From Akebia trifoliata (taxonomy: Eukaryota > Streptophyta > Magnoliopsida > Ranunculales > Lardizabalaceae): 64,000 nucleotides of DNA. The position numbers and the translations under genes are program-made. This document shows, piece after piece, positions 21,301-32,640 of this stretch. Every line of letters begins with the position of its first letter. Positions within the stretch are counted from its first letter, which is position 1. Where the stretch lies: NCBI GenBank assembly GCA_017979445.1, contig CM030717.1:12007086-12071085 (forward strand), given 5' to 3'. The notes beneath the pieces were generated by a model. It did not search any database. It saw only the letters and a list, made by a program, of their open reading frames with translations, and had not been told where the DNA came from.

Positions 21301-24300
21301 TTCTTCGCTGACGGGGAGCTCTTCTCAGAAATCACGATTCGCTTTTGTTACTCTCAACTCATACTTCAGCCTCAAAGAAGGAAAAGAGGACTCTTTTCAC
21401 AAAAGAATTCCCATGATGTAATCCTTGGCCAGCTTCTTGGCCTTGTAGTTTGGTGGCTATGATTTTCATTAGTTGATGCCATGTAAAACTATCTATTGGC
21501 CTATAAAGAGTGGACCTTTGTTTTCCTCTTTCCAGATTAAATCTACAACTAAGTATTTGTGCTTTTGAATCCCAGTTGCTCCATTTGATTGCAAAATTTA
21601 ACCCATTTATATCACTTACGTTTAAATTGATCATAATATACCAATTACATAGACACAAGGAGCCCTTTAACATGTTCTTATTACTTTGAAGATTTGTTTT
21701 TGCTAGGCAAGTGAGACTAGTGGTCAGTAATTAGTTGGTGAAGGTGGGATTTAAACCAAGGTCATGGTATCAACACTCACAGACTTTAACCAATTAAACA
21801 AAAAATAAATACTCAATATGTTATCTCTATGTATTTATACCATTTTACATAGATTGTGAATTGTGTAACCTTAGACTTAGGAATTTACACATTCAGCTTC
21901 TTAGCCATCTGTAAAGTTTATCCTCAATTTTATTTATCCATTCCTGATCTCTACGTGCATTGCACGTGCTGGAAGATTAGTTCTTGACTTGCATGATTCC
22001 CTTCAGAGTTGAATGGAATTGTTGTTGCGTACTCTGATGTCAATGATATTTTTTCGTTTTGATGCTAGATTTCCCTCTCATTCTCATGGGTCTCGTGCAT
22101 TTTGTAGGTTTTCAAGCAAGTCAACTGCACTTGTCTAGAAAGGCACTGTGCTCAACTACAATAAGAACATGCCTGTTATCTCAATCTGCAGAAATTTCAC
22201 CTGCCCAAGAGGATCATAAAAGGAGTCACCCTTTGGTTAAGATGTGTGGAATTACATCAGCTAGAGATGCAGCCTTGGCTGCAGAAGCTGGTGCTCGTCT
22301 TATTGGGATGATTCTTTGGCCCAACTCGAAACGATCTGTCTCATTCTCGGTTGCAAAAGAAATTTCAAAAGTTGCGAGGGAATATGGGGCAGAGCCTGTT
22401 GGGGTGTTTGTAGATGATGACGCAAGCACAATATTGAGGGCATCGGATGCATCAGACATTGAACTCGTGCAGGTAAATATCAGTCTAACCTCAACAATCA
22501 TGTGGCGTAATGTATGCCCTTGAGATTTTGACTAATAAAATATGTGCAGCTTCATGGAGATTGTTCTAGGGCAGCTTTTCCAGTTTTATTACAAGAAAGG
22601 CGAATAGTATATGTTCTTCATGCCAATGAGGATGGGTTCCTTCTAAACCAAATTTCTGAAAAAGAATGTCCGCTAACCGATTGGATCCTAGTGGATAGTG
22701 CAAAGGGTGGCAGGTATGAAATATTTCCCTATGGTTTTGGTTTCATTCTTGAGCTTCTATTTTCCATCTATGCACTTGGGTTGGATAGCGTCTTGAGCTC
22801 AATATAACTAATACACTCATAAACCACATTGGTTTTGCAATCATCATCCAGATCCATGAATCTGATCAGGTATATGCCTATGAATTAAATAATTTGACCC
22901 CATAATTCAATGACCACGTGGGTTTATTCAAGACTAGCTAGACAGGTAAGGCATAACCTATCAGGTGAACTTGCTTTGTCCAAGCTTTGCTCAAAACTAG
23001 AAAAATATCCCTAGACAATGTCTTGATGATAAAAATTGTAACTATTATGTTTGACTAAGTTAAAACAGGACAATTTATTTGAACAAATTCTAAAAAAAAA
23101 AAAATTGAAATTGGAGCTACGCATATCCTCCAACCCCCCCTCCCCTTATATTCTTCTATTTTTAATAATATTTTTTGGGATGAACTTTTCCTAGAAAGAA
23201 ATTCTCATTTTCTATAGTTTGGTTTAGACTTTATAGAACTTTATTAAAAAAATGAGTTTTTTTGAAAAATTTGTGTTTTCTTTTAAAAGTCACGTTTTTA
23301 CATTTTTTTCAACAACAAAAAAAAGAATATTTTTTTTGTGGCCTTATGGTTGTTTGTGATTTGGTTCATGAATGTTGTTTAATTGGGGATTTGATATATA
23401 ATATAGGATTCTGTGATTCATAAGTGTAGAAACAACGGATTTAATGATAATATCCTGATGTTATGGTTTATAATTTTTTTAATAGTATGTTATTTTTCAC
23501 AAAAGATGTGTTGATGATTCAACTTTTTTCAGTATCATAACATTTATAATTATGTGTGAGAACATGTTATCATGCATGGATATTCAATAGTGTTTTCTTG
23601 TTTAAAAATATATTGAAGACAGAATAGATGTCTAATGTATTATATGTATACATATTTTTCATATTTTGTATTTTTATGGTTTATCATTTTTCTCATTTAT
23701 CTCCCTTTTCTCCAAAGTTTTCCCTTGCTGTTTTAAATCTTTACTCCGACTTTGTGACTATGATCACCATTATGATCATCAACTAAGTCTTACCCCAGTA
23801 TTGGGGGTGGTAACATGAAACTCATGTCTGTGTTCATTTTTTTTTAAATTAGATTTTCTTTCTTTCTTTCTGTTTTGTGTGAAAACTTTGTTAAATTGTT
23901 TCTAAACTGCTACCAATCATTAGAAGATACTTCTCAAGTTATATATTAGGTATTTTTTTTTTAAAAATTACAAAAAGCTTTTCTCAGAATTTTTTGCTTC
24001 TTCTAAGCACCTGTACTGGGCCTTGGATTTTTGTTCCTTTCTATCAAAACACATTTCTGTGTCTGTTGCTTTTTGTATTTTTATGTATAAATAATCACAA
24101 TTAGTTATGAAAAAAAAATCCTGCCCACAGTCACTGGATAAATGGTTGACTGACCAAGTAAATTGAATTCTGGGGTTTTCAAACCACGAGTAATGGGATG
24201 CTATGACAAGGGCTCTGATGGGTCATCTACATTTTTAGCTTATTTACATGTTTTATTGTGAGCTAATTAATTGTGTGAAGGGGATGACATGTGAGGACAA

Positions 24301-24974
24301 GAAGAACCTATATAATCTACATTTTTGATACATGAAGCATATATTGCAACGTTAGAACCAACCATTCAATGGCTCCAATCAGGGATATCTTCTAGGATAC
24401 ATATACACTCAGAAATATTGATCATAACCATCCAATCTGTTAATTTTTTCTGGACCTTTCGCTATATTTTCATGTTTGTCTAAAGGGTTGCAGTAAATTG
24501 GATGGTCATGATCATCCAATTGGCCTGATTTTTTCTTTCCTTGGAGATATGTTTCTTGTGATGCATCAAGCATTGGGTCCCAACCCATACATGGGTGCTG
24601 CATGCCTTCTTCCTTTCCTCTTGTCTCAATCAGGTGTTCCCCATTTTAAAGGCTTAAGGACCACTTGAAATATTTTCTTGGCATTTTAAACATAGATGTC
24701 GCTTATGTGTATTTGATTTTCTGACTATCAGTTCACGTTCTTTTACAGTGGTAAAGGATTTGACTGGGCGAGGTTCAAGTTACCACCTATTAGAAGCAAA
24801 CATGGATGGCTTTTAGCCGGAGGGATCAACCCTGAGAATGTTCGTGAAGCCCTTGATACTCTTAGGCCGAATGGAGTTGATGTAAGTAGTGGCATCTGCT
24901 CATCCGATGGCATCCGGAAAGATCAGTCTAAGATATCGACCTTCATGAGTGCAGTGAATATGGTAAACTATTGA
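18308..24974 (+). CDS. PAI1: Phosphoribosylanthranilate isomerase (tryptophan biosynthesis), five exons
   Basis: Exons 18308-18317, 20894-20956, 22108-22472, 22550-22713 and 24749-24974, all joined at GT-AG introns, give 275 residues. The enzyme converts phosphoribosylanthranilate to the ribulose derivative, the third step of tryptophan synthesis, in plastids. It has a TrpF-type barrel after a leader of about 65 residues that is probably a transit peptide. KMCGIT holds the catalytic Cys at 71. LHGD lies at 147-150. ILVDSAKGG holds the catalytic Asp at 195. [10 protein letters not shown] lies at 223-232 and DVSSG (phosphate binding) at 245-249. The first coding exon is just 10 nt (Met-Leu-Ala plus one base) before a 2.6-kb intron. 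That exon is the least secure part, but it has a clean donor and keeps the frame. Intron 1 carries a LINE fragment. Convergent with the desaturase gene. Confidence 0.92.
18500..19290 (-). pseudogene. LINE (non-LTR) reverse transcriptase C-terminal fragment in isomerase intron 1
   Basis: The minus strand carries pieces of the tail of a plant LINE polyprotein, in element order. First is [20 protein letters not shown] at about 19135-19195. Next is a zf-RVT-type zinc site (CELC then HLFIQC) near 18850-18895. Last is [20 protein letters not shown] near 18635-18700. Frameshifts and stops separate them, so it is a dead 5'-truncated copy, opposite in direction to the host gene. No poly-A tail or target duplication was identified. 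Confidence 0.82.
19305..19384. repeat. Short tandem repeat, about 32 bp, 2.5 copies
   Basis: Copies of AACTCAACAATGATC followed by GGAAATTGGTTCTAT lie head to tail beside the LINE fragment inside isomerase intron 1. Confidence 0.75.
19690..20105. repeat. Inverted-end repeat in isomerase intron 1
   Basis: The left side has ATGGTTTCATAACTCAG and CATCTCGTC. The right side, reverse-complemented, starts CCATGGTTTTAAATCTCGTC. The ends resemble those of the repeat at 26464-26690, so both probably belong to one MITE family with ATGGTTTTAAA-type ends. The borders are approximate. Confidence 0.5.
22714..24748 (+). other. Isomerase intron 4, about 2 kb
   Basis: AT-rich intron between exons 4 and 5, with a GT donor and a polypyrimidine tract ending TTTTACAG. 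No inserted gene is visible. Near 24418-24520 is a loose inverted pair built on ATGATCATCCAATTGG and ATAACCATCCAATCTG. Confidence 0.7.
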
Positions 24975-25850
24975 TTTTTTGGATCGAAATGATCGAACAA
25001 CTCTGAATGTTTGAATTGTAACAAAACCGTTTCTGAAATTACATCATACAAACTAGTGTCTGAGTCCAGCTTTCCCACCATTTGTTGTACCTTGGTGGAG
25101 CTGGGATCCAGTTGACCTTGGGTTGTGCCAATATCTCAAAAATAAGTTAAAAGACCTATAATTAGAACATTATGTCAATTATTCTTCTTTTGGATGTCTA
25201 GAGTGATCCTTATGGGTGGAACTATGAATTTCTCTCCTCTTTTTTTTCTCTCGAGATTTTGAGAGATGTAACTATATATTGGCAATAAAATTGATCTCAT
25301 CATGGCAATTGATGGGAATTATTCATGTGTGATCCAAATTATGTTTGATTACTTATCTTAAAGGATCCTTAAATCTCTACGGGTTCATGTAATTTATGGT
25401 GAACTATATCTCCAGTGCGGAAGGAAGCCCCGAAGATTTTGGATACAGGTGGTGATTACATTTGAACACACACGAAACGACGAAAGACATGATGTTAAGA
25501 CGGAATTGACTGGAGAATTGAGATTTGGTATAAATATTGCTCTTGTTGAGATCTTTATGATCGTACAGTATTAAAAGAAAAGAAAACAAAATGAATACAT
25601 TAGCTTATAATAGCAATATTCAAGTATTATGTGTGGATTTGGCTTTTTTTTTTTTTTTTGTCTAATTCATTAATAAACTAATTTAAAATAAATAAGTTTG
25701 TAGATCTGTAACAGTAAGTAGGCAAAAATAATTAAAGAAATATAGCAAGGTAACAAATCAATTTATTTTATTTTATTTTATTCTCTTAAGGTACTTGCCA
25801 TGTCAAATGACAGTTGAATTAAGTTTCTTAAGCTCCAGCCCCTTTAGAGC
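24975..25850. other. Isomerase 3' flank
   Basis: Probably contains the 3' UTR. A TTGGCAATAAAATTG segment near 25280 could serve as a polyadenylation region. A T17 run lies at 25645-25661. No gene is seen. Confidence 0.5.
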
Positions 25851-26815
25851 ATCTCCAAACTACATCTTCAAAATTTTCCATCAAATTGGCATCTTCAATA
25901 GGAAGATGGAGGTCCCCTCCAACCACTTTGAAATCCAACCAGCCCACTCTTTAAAGTTAAATCACTATTTATTCTTTAAAATATTATTCATTCTCTTAAA
26001 GGAATGAAATTTATTAAGGACAAAAATAATATTTAAAATATATTTCATCAAAAATGACATTTATGAAAAAAGAAAAGAAAAAGGTGGATAAAATAAGTAT
26101 CATATAGAAAAGGAGAATCGTGTTTTACATAGGTCCTCCACTTTGAAATCCAACCAGCCAGTTTGGCCCCTTTTAAATCACTATTTATTCTCTTAAAAAT
26201 TGAAATTTATTAGGGAAGAAAAATGATAATTAAAATATTTTCCATATGAAAAGAGAAAGTCAAAAATGGCATTTCTGAAAAACAGAGGGACAAAAAATAA
26301 TAAGTATATTATATAGAAAAGGAGAATAGTGACTTAGAGTGGTCCTCCACTTTGAAATCCAACCAGCCGGTCCACCCCTCTTTAAATCACTATTTATTCT
26401 CTTCAAATATTGAAATTTATTAGGGGACAAAAAATGATATTTAAAATATGTTCCATCAAAAGCATGGTTTTAAAACCCGATTTCGCATCTCGTCTTGTCC
26501 AGGACCGATACTGAGTCGTCTTGGACGAGTTTTCCGATACGTTTGAGAAGTCTCGTGAGACAAATCAAAAATTGAACGTGAATCCTAAATCTCTATTAAA
26601 AAATGATTTTGTGAGTTGGTCTCGTTCAGTTCCGATACCAAGTTTACTTGGACGATACGTCTTGGTCTCGGACGAGTTTAAAAACCATTATAAAAAAAAG
26701 AGTCAAAAATGGCATTTACGAAAAAAGAGGGACAAAAATGACAAGTATATAGAAAAGGAGAATAGTGAGTTAGAGAAGTCCTTCAAAATCTCCACACACA
26801 CACATTTGAAGGCGT
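25851..26815. repeat. About 215-bp tandem repeat, three copies, last one interrupted
   Basis: The block CCACTTTGAAATCCAACCAGC recurs at about 25923, 26138 and 26347. Each time it is followed by AAATCACTATTTATTCT, a TGAAATTTATTA segment and GAAAAGGAGAAT. The third copy is split by the repeat at 26464-26690 and resumes with GTCAAAAATGGCATTTACG. Spacing and order are conserved, so this is a true tandem array. Confidence 0.82.
26464..26690. mobile_element. Hairpin MITE nested in the tandem repeat
   Basis: The ends are ATGGTTTTAAAACCCG on the left and ATGGTTTTTAAACTCG on the right (reverse-complemented). CTTGTCCAGGACC and GGTCTCGGACGAG lie inside. It interrupts the third 215-bp repeat, which gives the unfilled sequence by comparison. 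No clean target duplication was found. Confidence 0.6.
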
Positions 26816-27757
26816 GAATATTGACATAGAGGGGGTAAACTTAAAAAATGCAGACTCGTTGAAATTAGGTTCAAAAAGTCTTTTTCTCTATATTTAAAGT
26901 TTTGAAGACTGGTTGGAAATGCTATTAAGAAAAAGACTTTCACCGTCATTAAATTTATTAAGATCCCATTCAAGAAAAAGACTTCCACTATCATTAAATT
27001 TATCATTAAGCCAATAATATTAGAATTCAAGTGGCCTCATTTTGGAACATATTTCTGTAGGGCTTAGGTACTAATAAAGGTGCTGAGACAATGTTATCAT
27101 GTATAATTTCAGCTATAATGCTTCTGGCACCATTTCACAAACCCATTTCATTCTTTAGCAAGTTTGTTCTTCAACATCAAGATGACTAAGGTGCCAACTG
27201 GAGTCTGATGAGCTCTTATGCATGTGAGATGTGGATGTCTGAACAAGATACTTAAATCTGATACTGATGTTTGGATTCCAAGCAAACAAAAATATTGGAC
27301 ACAACCACTCCTTAAGATTCACAAAGAAAAAAATAATTAAGAAAATAAAAAGTCCTCACTATTATCTGTTTTATCATCCCCAACTCATCATATTGCCCAC
27401 AGAACCTAAAATCAACAAAAATGGCAAAAAACACCCAAAACAAGAAAAGCAAAATGCAATAAAGAGAAAAAACAAAACTTCTTTAAATTTTCTTCCCAAT
27501 TTCAGCTTTAAATAAACAAAAATAACAAATATATGCTGAAGATGATATCTCTTCAGAAAATCAAGGCATCAAATGATAGATAGGCTCTAATTGCATTAGT
27601 TTGGCATCTTCTCCCTTGTGAGCCTTGATAGGGAGAAAAATTACCTGGGCACCCCATCCCCAATAACAGCATTACAAGCTTCAATAATTGTTGGAAGTCA
27701 GTGATGAAGGATAATAATAGCTTTACAGTCCTATTCCAGCAAAAACCCTTCGCATCT
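26816..27757. other. Intergenic DNA between the convergent genes
   Basis: No gene is seen. A CATTAAATTTAT / TTTATCATTAAG repeat lies near 26945-27010. The part next to 27757 probably holds the desaturase 3' UTR. Confidence 0.5.
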
Positions 27758-30525
27758 TCACTCTGACTTAATTTGGGAAGAACCATGTTGAAGATCAGTT
27801 TGATAGTACAGGATTTCTCCAGTATCGCTAACGTAGTGGTCTTGTCTCATACTACTTATTAGAGTTCCAATCAGATGAAATGGTAGAGGCCCAGATTTCT
27901 TCGGCTCTCTATAATACTTCCCGAGCACAGGCTTAGCGGCCTCCGTCTATGGGTCACACAACAATAAACCATTAGCACCACCTCTTATATGGGTACTTCA
28001 AAATTGCTGTTTAGAATCATTTTCTACGAGAAAAAAAGAGAAACTCACTGCTTCTACTAGATGATAATGTGGGATTTGAGGGAATAGATGATGTATCACA
28101 TGGGTCCCAATGTCATGGTGGATATTATTAATCAATCCAAAATCACGATCCAGTGTCGTAAGCCCTCCCCTCAGATAACTCCATTCCTGTTCAATTTGAA
28201 CAATAAAACAACTTAGAATTTTAAACAAAATCCCAAAGTCACCACAAACTTTTACGCTCACTATGAACCTGTTTGGATACACTTGAAAATGTAAATTTTT
28301 TTTACTTTTTAAAGTTAAAAAGTTAAGTTTAGATTCATTTTAGAAACTACCTTTAAAAAGTAAAAATCCTAACTTTTAAAAAATCAAAAGGACATTATTT
28401 TCTACTTTCTAAAATTTACTCTCTCCCGGAGTTATTTTCTTCCTAGCTAACTTTCTAGGATCTATCCAAACGGGGCCTAACAAAGGCTGAAATCATGATT
28501 TACACAATCCCACAAATGTGAACTTCTTTCTCTGTTTTAGTGACTAAAGAATCATAATTGCTTCTAAGATTGGTTGTTAAAAACATATATTTCAGTAGTT
28601 TTATGTATAAGCTAGCTTGTACTTCAAAGTTTATTTTAATTTGCATCGAAAATGGGGAATATTCCAAACCAAATCTAGGATGAAAACAGAATTTCCATAC
28701 CTTCCCACGGTACCAAGGAAGCTTGTCCTCGTGTCCATGGTGATGCAAGTAAGTCACAAAATCCAACCACATGACAAAGATCTGCATTTGGAAGCAAATT
28801 CAAGAGAGAACCTTTAATTATGATCAGAGAAGCGAGGGCAGTGAGAATTGTTTCAAATAATTCAGAAATACATCAAGAACAAACAAACTAAATGTACCCA
28901 ATAAGGGATGCCATAGAGCTTAAGCATCTGGACTGGACCCATTACACATGATAATCCCACAATCAATGCTAACATTGCTGTCCAACAAACAGTGGAGGTT
29001 ATCACGTCTTTCCGCTCCTTGGGGACGAATAGGTCACTGTTCGGATGAAAATGAGAACCCTTCTTTCCGGGACTTCTGCTCCACTGCAACCCAATCCAAC
29101 ATCAAATGACAAAAACAATCAGAATCAGATTTTTTAACTAGGTCGACAAATTTGTTCATTAAAAAAGAAGAATGCTCACCAGATAGAAAGGATATGCAAG
29201 CATGGGGAAAGGCACCGTAAACCGCAACATGCGAGTAATGACATCCAAACCCCTGTAAGTTTTCTCAGACAACTGCAAGGGAGAAAGACAAAATCAAACC
29301 TTTTGAGAATTTAAATCAAAATTAATTGAAGAAAGTAGTTTTCTTTGTTGAAATAAGGATAGAGAACTACTAACCGGGTGCCATGATTCGTCATTCTCGA
29401 CATGCCCGTGGTTCTGATGATGAGTCCTGTGACTGATTCTCCTGTGGGTTCAACACAAGATAATTTTATATCCAAAAATTGAAGAAATTGACTCTCATAA
29501 AGTGCATTTTTCAGGAAATTTAAATTCAAAGACATTCTTACAAATTGAAACAACATACCACCCATGGTAGGGTACAAGAATGGAGGAATGAAGAAGATGC
29601 CCAACCACACTATTTAGCTTGTGGTTGCTTGAAAAGCTTCCGTGGCCACTGCACAATCGAAACACGAAACCAAATCCAACCCAATTACAACAAAACAAGG
29701 AAATGGGTATCAAAATTCAACACCCAAACAACAAAACAAGGAAATGGGTATCCGAATTCAACACCCAAACAACAAACCAATGAAATGAGCATTCATATTC
29801 GACACTCTAAACAGCAAAACAAGGAAATGGTTATCCAAATTCAACACCCAAACAATAGAACAAACAACAAAACAAGGACATGGGTATTCAAATTCAACAC
29901 TCAAACAACAAAAGAAGTTAATGGGTATTCACACTCAAACACAAGAACAAACAACAAGTAATCCTAATTTCAACAAGAGAAACATGTAAAATTACCAGTC
30001 ATGGCCAAGAACAAAGAGAGCCCAAAACATGGTTCCTTGAGCAGCCCAGTAAAGAGGCCAAACAGCCCAATTGTTCAAATAAGCCGCCGCGGCCGCCAAC
30101 CCGAAAACCACAACAATATCCCTAACAACATAACTCATTGACCTCCATGCGTCTTTGACCCAACAATGTTTCGGAATAGCAGCTCGGATGTCAGCCAATC
30201 CAAACGGAGGAGGCGCACCAGGGTTGAATTTTTCTTCATTTCCAATCCCATTGACACCATTAATGCTTTCTCCTTCTCTATCTTCCTCATCTACAGATAA
30301 CAACCTTGATGGAGCACTAACCTTTAAACCCAAATCTCTGTTTCTAGAGCCAATTGAAGCCCAGATCGGTTTGAGATCTGTACCGCGAACACCACCACCA
30401 ATCTTACAAGAAGGCAATCTAATCTTGGTGTTTGGGTTCTTGTTAGAGATGATTCCAGTTCTGGGTCGAGGAAATACGTGAGGGAGAGGTCTTAGACCGC
30501 ATTCTGATAAGACCCAACTCGCCAT
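27758..30525 (-). CDS. FAD8: Plastid omega-3 fatty acid desaturase (FAD7/FAD8 type), eight exons
   Basis: Exons, high to low: 30525-29996, 29648-29559, 29441-29375, 29272-29180, 29083-28898, 28781-28701, 28186-28049 and 27946-27758. All introns are GT-AG, and the total is 457 residues. The enzyme puts the third double bond into 16:2 and 18:2 acyl chains of plastid membrane lipids, using ferredoxin as electron donor. The three di-iron histidine boxes are intact: HDCGH at 175-179 (split over intron 1), HRTHH at 211-215 and HVIHH at 378-382. The N-terminal 60 or so residues are basic and Ser-rich and fit a transit peptide, and GAPPPF marks the start of the mature core. There is no C-terminal KKxx-type ER signal, which argues against FAD3. 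I prefer the Met at 30525 ([10 protein letters not shown], the usual family start) over one four codons upstream at 30537. FAD7 and FAD8 cannot be told apart here. Confidence 0.95.
29700..29960. repeat. Degenerate tandem repeat in desaturase intron 1
   Basis: Short units of about 35-60 bp recur, built around CAACACCCAAACAACAAAACAAGGAAATGGGTAT-like sequence (key blocks AACACCCAAACAA and AAGGAAATGGGTAT). They lie wholly inside intron 1, so the protein is not affected. Confidence 0.85.
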
Positions 30526-31005
30526 TAGAGACCCCAAATGAAGAGAAACAAAAGGATTTTAGTTTGGGGTCTCTCTGGCTTGAGAGGTGAAGAAGAAGAT
30601 AATAGTGAGGTGGGGCTTCTCTTCTCCTTGAAGAAGAGCCTCACGTTTGTGCTTGTTGTCTCTTGTCCTCTCTCTCTCTCTCTCTCTCTTTTCTGTAAGT
30701 TGGTTTAAAGAGCATGGATTTCATCTCTAAATATATATAGACTATTCTGAGATCAGGGGTTTAAAGGATGCCGTGTGAACTCTGTTTAATTTGACGGAAT
30801 TGCGTGTTCGTTAATTGACGGAGTTTGTGTCCTGGCACGTGTAATTTATTTTTTAACATAATGGGTTGAAGATCCTTCGCTCGTGTTTCAGGTTCAGGTG
30901 GACTAAAAACTCTAAAATGGGTCCCACACGTGTAGAAGAGGTATGAGTCGGCTACTTTGAAGTCTAACTATGACGGGAGACGTTAACTTTTTATGATTTG
31001 AGAAA
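30526..31005 (-). promoter_or_regulatory. Desaturase 5' UTR and proximal promoter
   Basis: Upstream of the start (increasing coordinates) are a CT microsatellite at about 30668-30691 and an AT-rich TATATATAT segment at 30733-30742, a plausible TATA region. CACGTG occurs twice as an ACGT-core motif, at about 30836 and 30928. The region up to about 31005 is also present in decayed form at 45300-46610, which shows which parts predate that duplication. Promoter activity is inferred from position. Confidence 0.5.
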
Positions 31006-31762
31006 GGTTCATTTAGCCATATACCCCTACATTTTGCTGAATATTATAGTTCCTCCTATGTTTTGAAATTGATGACATGCCTCCTCTTACCTTAGTTTTC
31101 TAAATAGACTAAGTAAAAGGCTCAAATACCCTTATCTTCAACCTCTAGACAAAAATTTAGATTGTTCTTCTTAAAATCAATATTCAATTTCTCCAATCTC
31201 CATGGTATATCTGATCAAACTTAATATTCAATTCATCATTTTCTACACAGAACTGATCATTTACATAAAACTCTAGATTTTTCTATCCAAAATTTCATCA
31301 TTTTTTATTGTCTCAAAAGTATTATTTGTTTTTTCTTCCCAAATCAAGTCATCTTCAACTTCTAGGGTAACTTTATTCTATTTAACCTTATTTTAATCCA
31401 TCATTTTCTACCTTGCCTTCTTTGTAGAAAACCCTAGATTTTTCAACCCAAAATTTCATCATTTTATACTTCCTAAAAGTTCTATCTTGCCTTGAGATGT
31501 GAAGGTTGAAGACTTGAAATAGATAGAATCTTAAGATAATGGATGAGATTTAAATTTTTTATCCAATGAGGTTTAAGATGATTGGTTTTTAGAAGAAAAA
31601 TATGAATTTTTTAATTAGAGGTTGAATATGAGGGTGTTCAAGTCTTTTACCCTTAGTCTATCTAGAAAAACTAAGGTCAAGGGATGCATGTCATTATTTT
31701 CAAAACATAGGGTGGTATCTCTAATATTTAGCAAAACATAGGGGGCCATGTCTAAATCACCC
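31006..31762. mobile_element. MULE-like element upstream of the desaturase
   Basis: A 757-bp element. The left end is GGTTCATTTAGCCATATACC; the right end, reverse-complemented, is GGGTGATTTAGACATGGCC. Nine-base flanks are TTTGAGAAA (30997-31005) and TTCGAGAAA (31763-31771), eight of nine alike, which fits the Mutator superfamily. It is related to 10315-11430. No transposase is visible. Left of it begins the desaturase promoter. Confidence 0.68.
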
Positions 31763-31771
31763 TTCGAGAAA

Positions 31772-32640
31772 CTGCCTAACAAAGACCGGTAACTATAGAG
31801 GTGATTTTTTTTATTACCTCAAGATCTTCCTTCTCCTGATCGGATGACCACAATTCCTTGAGATCATTTATATTTTCTGTTTCATATAGCCTCCGGTGCC
31901 TAAGTTAGTTCTAATGAAATTTCGATCGAGTTTTAGTGTAGAAAAATTATGTACCTTTGATGTAGAGGTCCTCCTCTATTTATAGAGTGACAGTTTCTAT
32001 CTTGCACATTTCCAATCTTTTCCTTTTATTTTGGGATAAGAATCGTGTGGGATCCTCTTTCCAAGAGTCCCTTATAATTCAATTGCCCAAATCCTAAAAT
32101 CCCAAAGATTAGAGCCTTTTCTTCTTATGGAACTTCGTCCTCTCGACCTTTATCCAAGCCCCACTTCCTAGGTGAATTGCCGAGCGATTGCTCAATTGTG
32201 GTCGGAAGAATGCTCCCCAATGAACTCTATTGTTCCTTAGTGACACATGGAACTATCTCATAGGTCAAAGAATTTATCCCTCCACAATACCCTTTTCGAA
32301 AGGTTAGGAGTATCTCGGCCTTTCAAGAACTTATATTATCTTACCTCCGAGCTAATAATTCTTGACCTTGAATCTTTGAAACAACACGAGTTAAATTAGT
32401 TGCGTGTTCACAATGCGTGCATTTAATTTCACGTATCCTTTCCTGACTAGTCTGCAACCATAAGTTGTCACCTCATTATGAGAACACATTTAATGCCCTC
32501 GTTTGACCTTTCAGACAGTTGGTTCCTTCCATGTTGCACTTCCTTATTGGCTCGGCACGGGATGCATAGCATTCAGTCGCCTCGTTTCTAGGGCGCAATG
32601 ATGGCATAGACAACTCATTATGAGCTCTCTCCCTTATGCA
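31772..32640 (-). repeat. Probable 3' LTR-like region of a Tat-like gypsy element
   Basis: Read on the minus strand this region has CTATAAATAGAGGAGGACC (near 31968-31986), a strong TATA-box sequence of the kind found in plant LTRs. It sits where the 3' LTR would be for the integrase remains at 35.9-37.2 kb. I could not find the second LTR or a target duplication, so the LTR label is inferred. Confidence 0.4.

Noticed and set aside
22226..22501. Minus-strand open frame opposite isomerase exon 3
   Set aside because: Exon 3 has the catalytic Cys motif and proper splice sites, so the antisense frame is a coding-strand shadow.
29545..29961. Plus-strand open frame with Asn/Thr/Gln repeats
   Set aside because: It spans desaturase exon 2 and the tandem repeat of intron 1 in antisense. 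The repeated peptide comes from the DNA repeat.
30155..30481. Plus-strand open frame opposite desaturase exon 1
   Set aside because: It is the mirror of a well supported exon with clear transit-peptide and GAPPPF features on the other strand.
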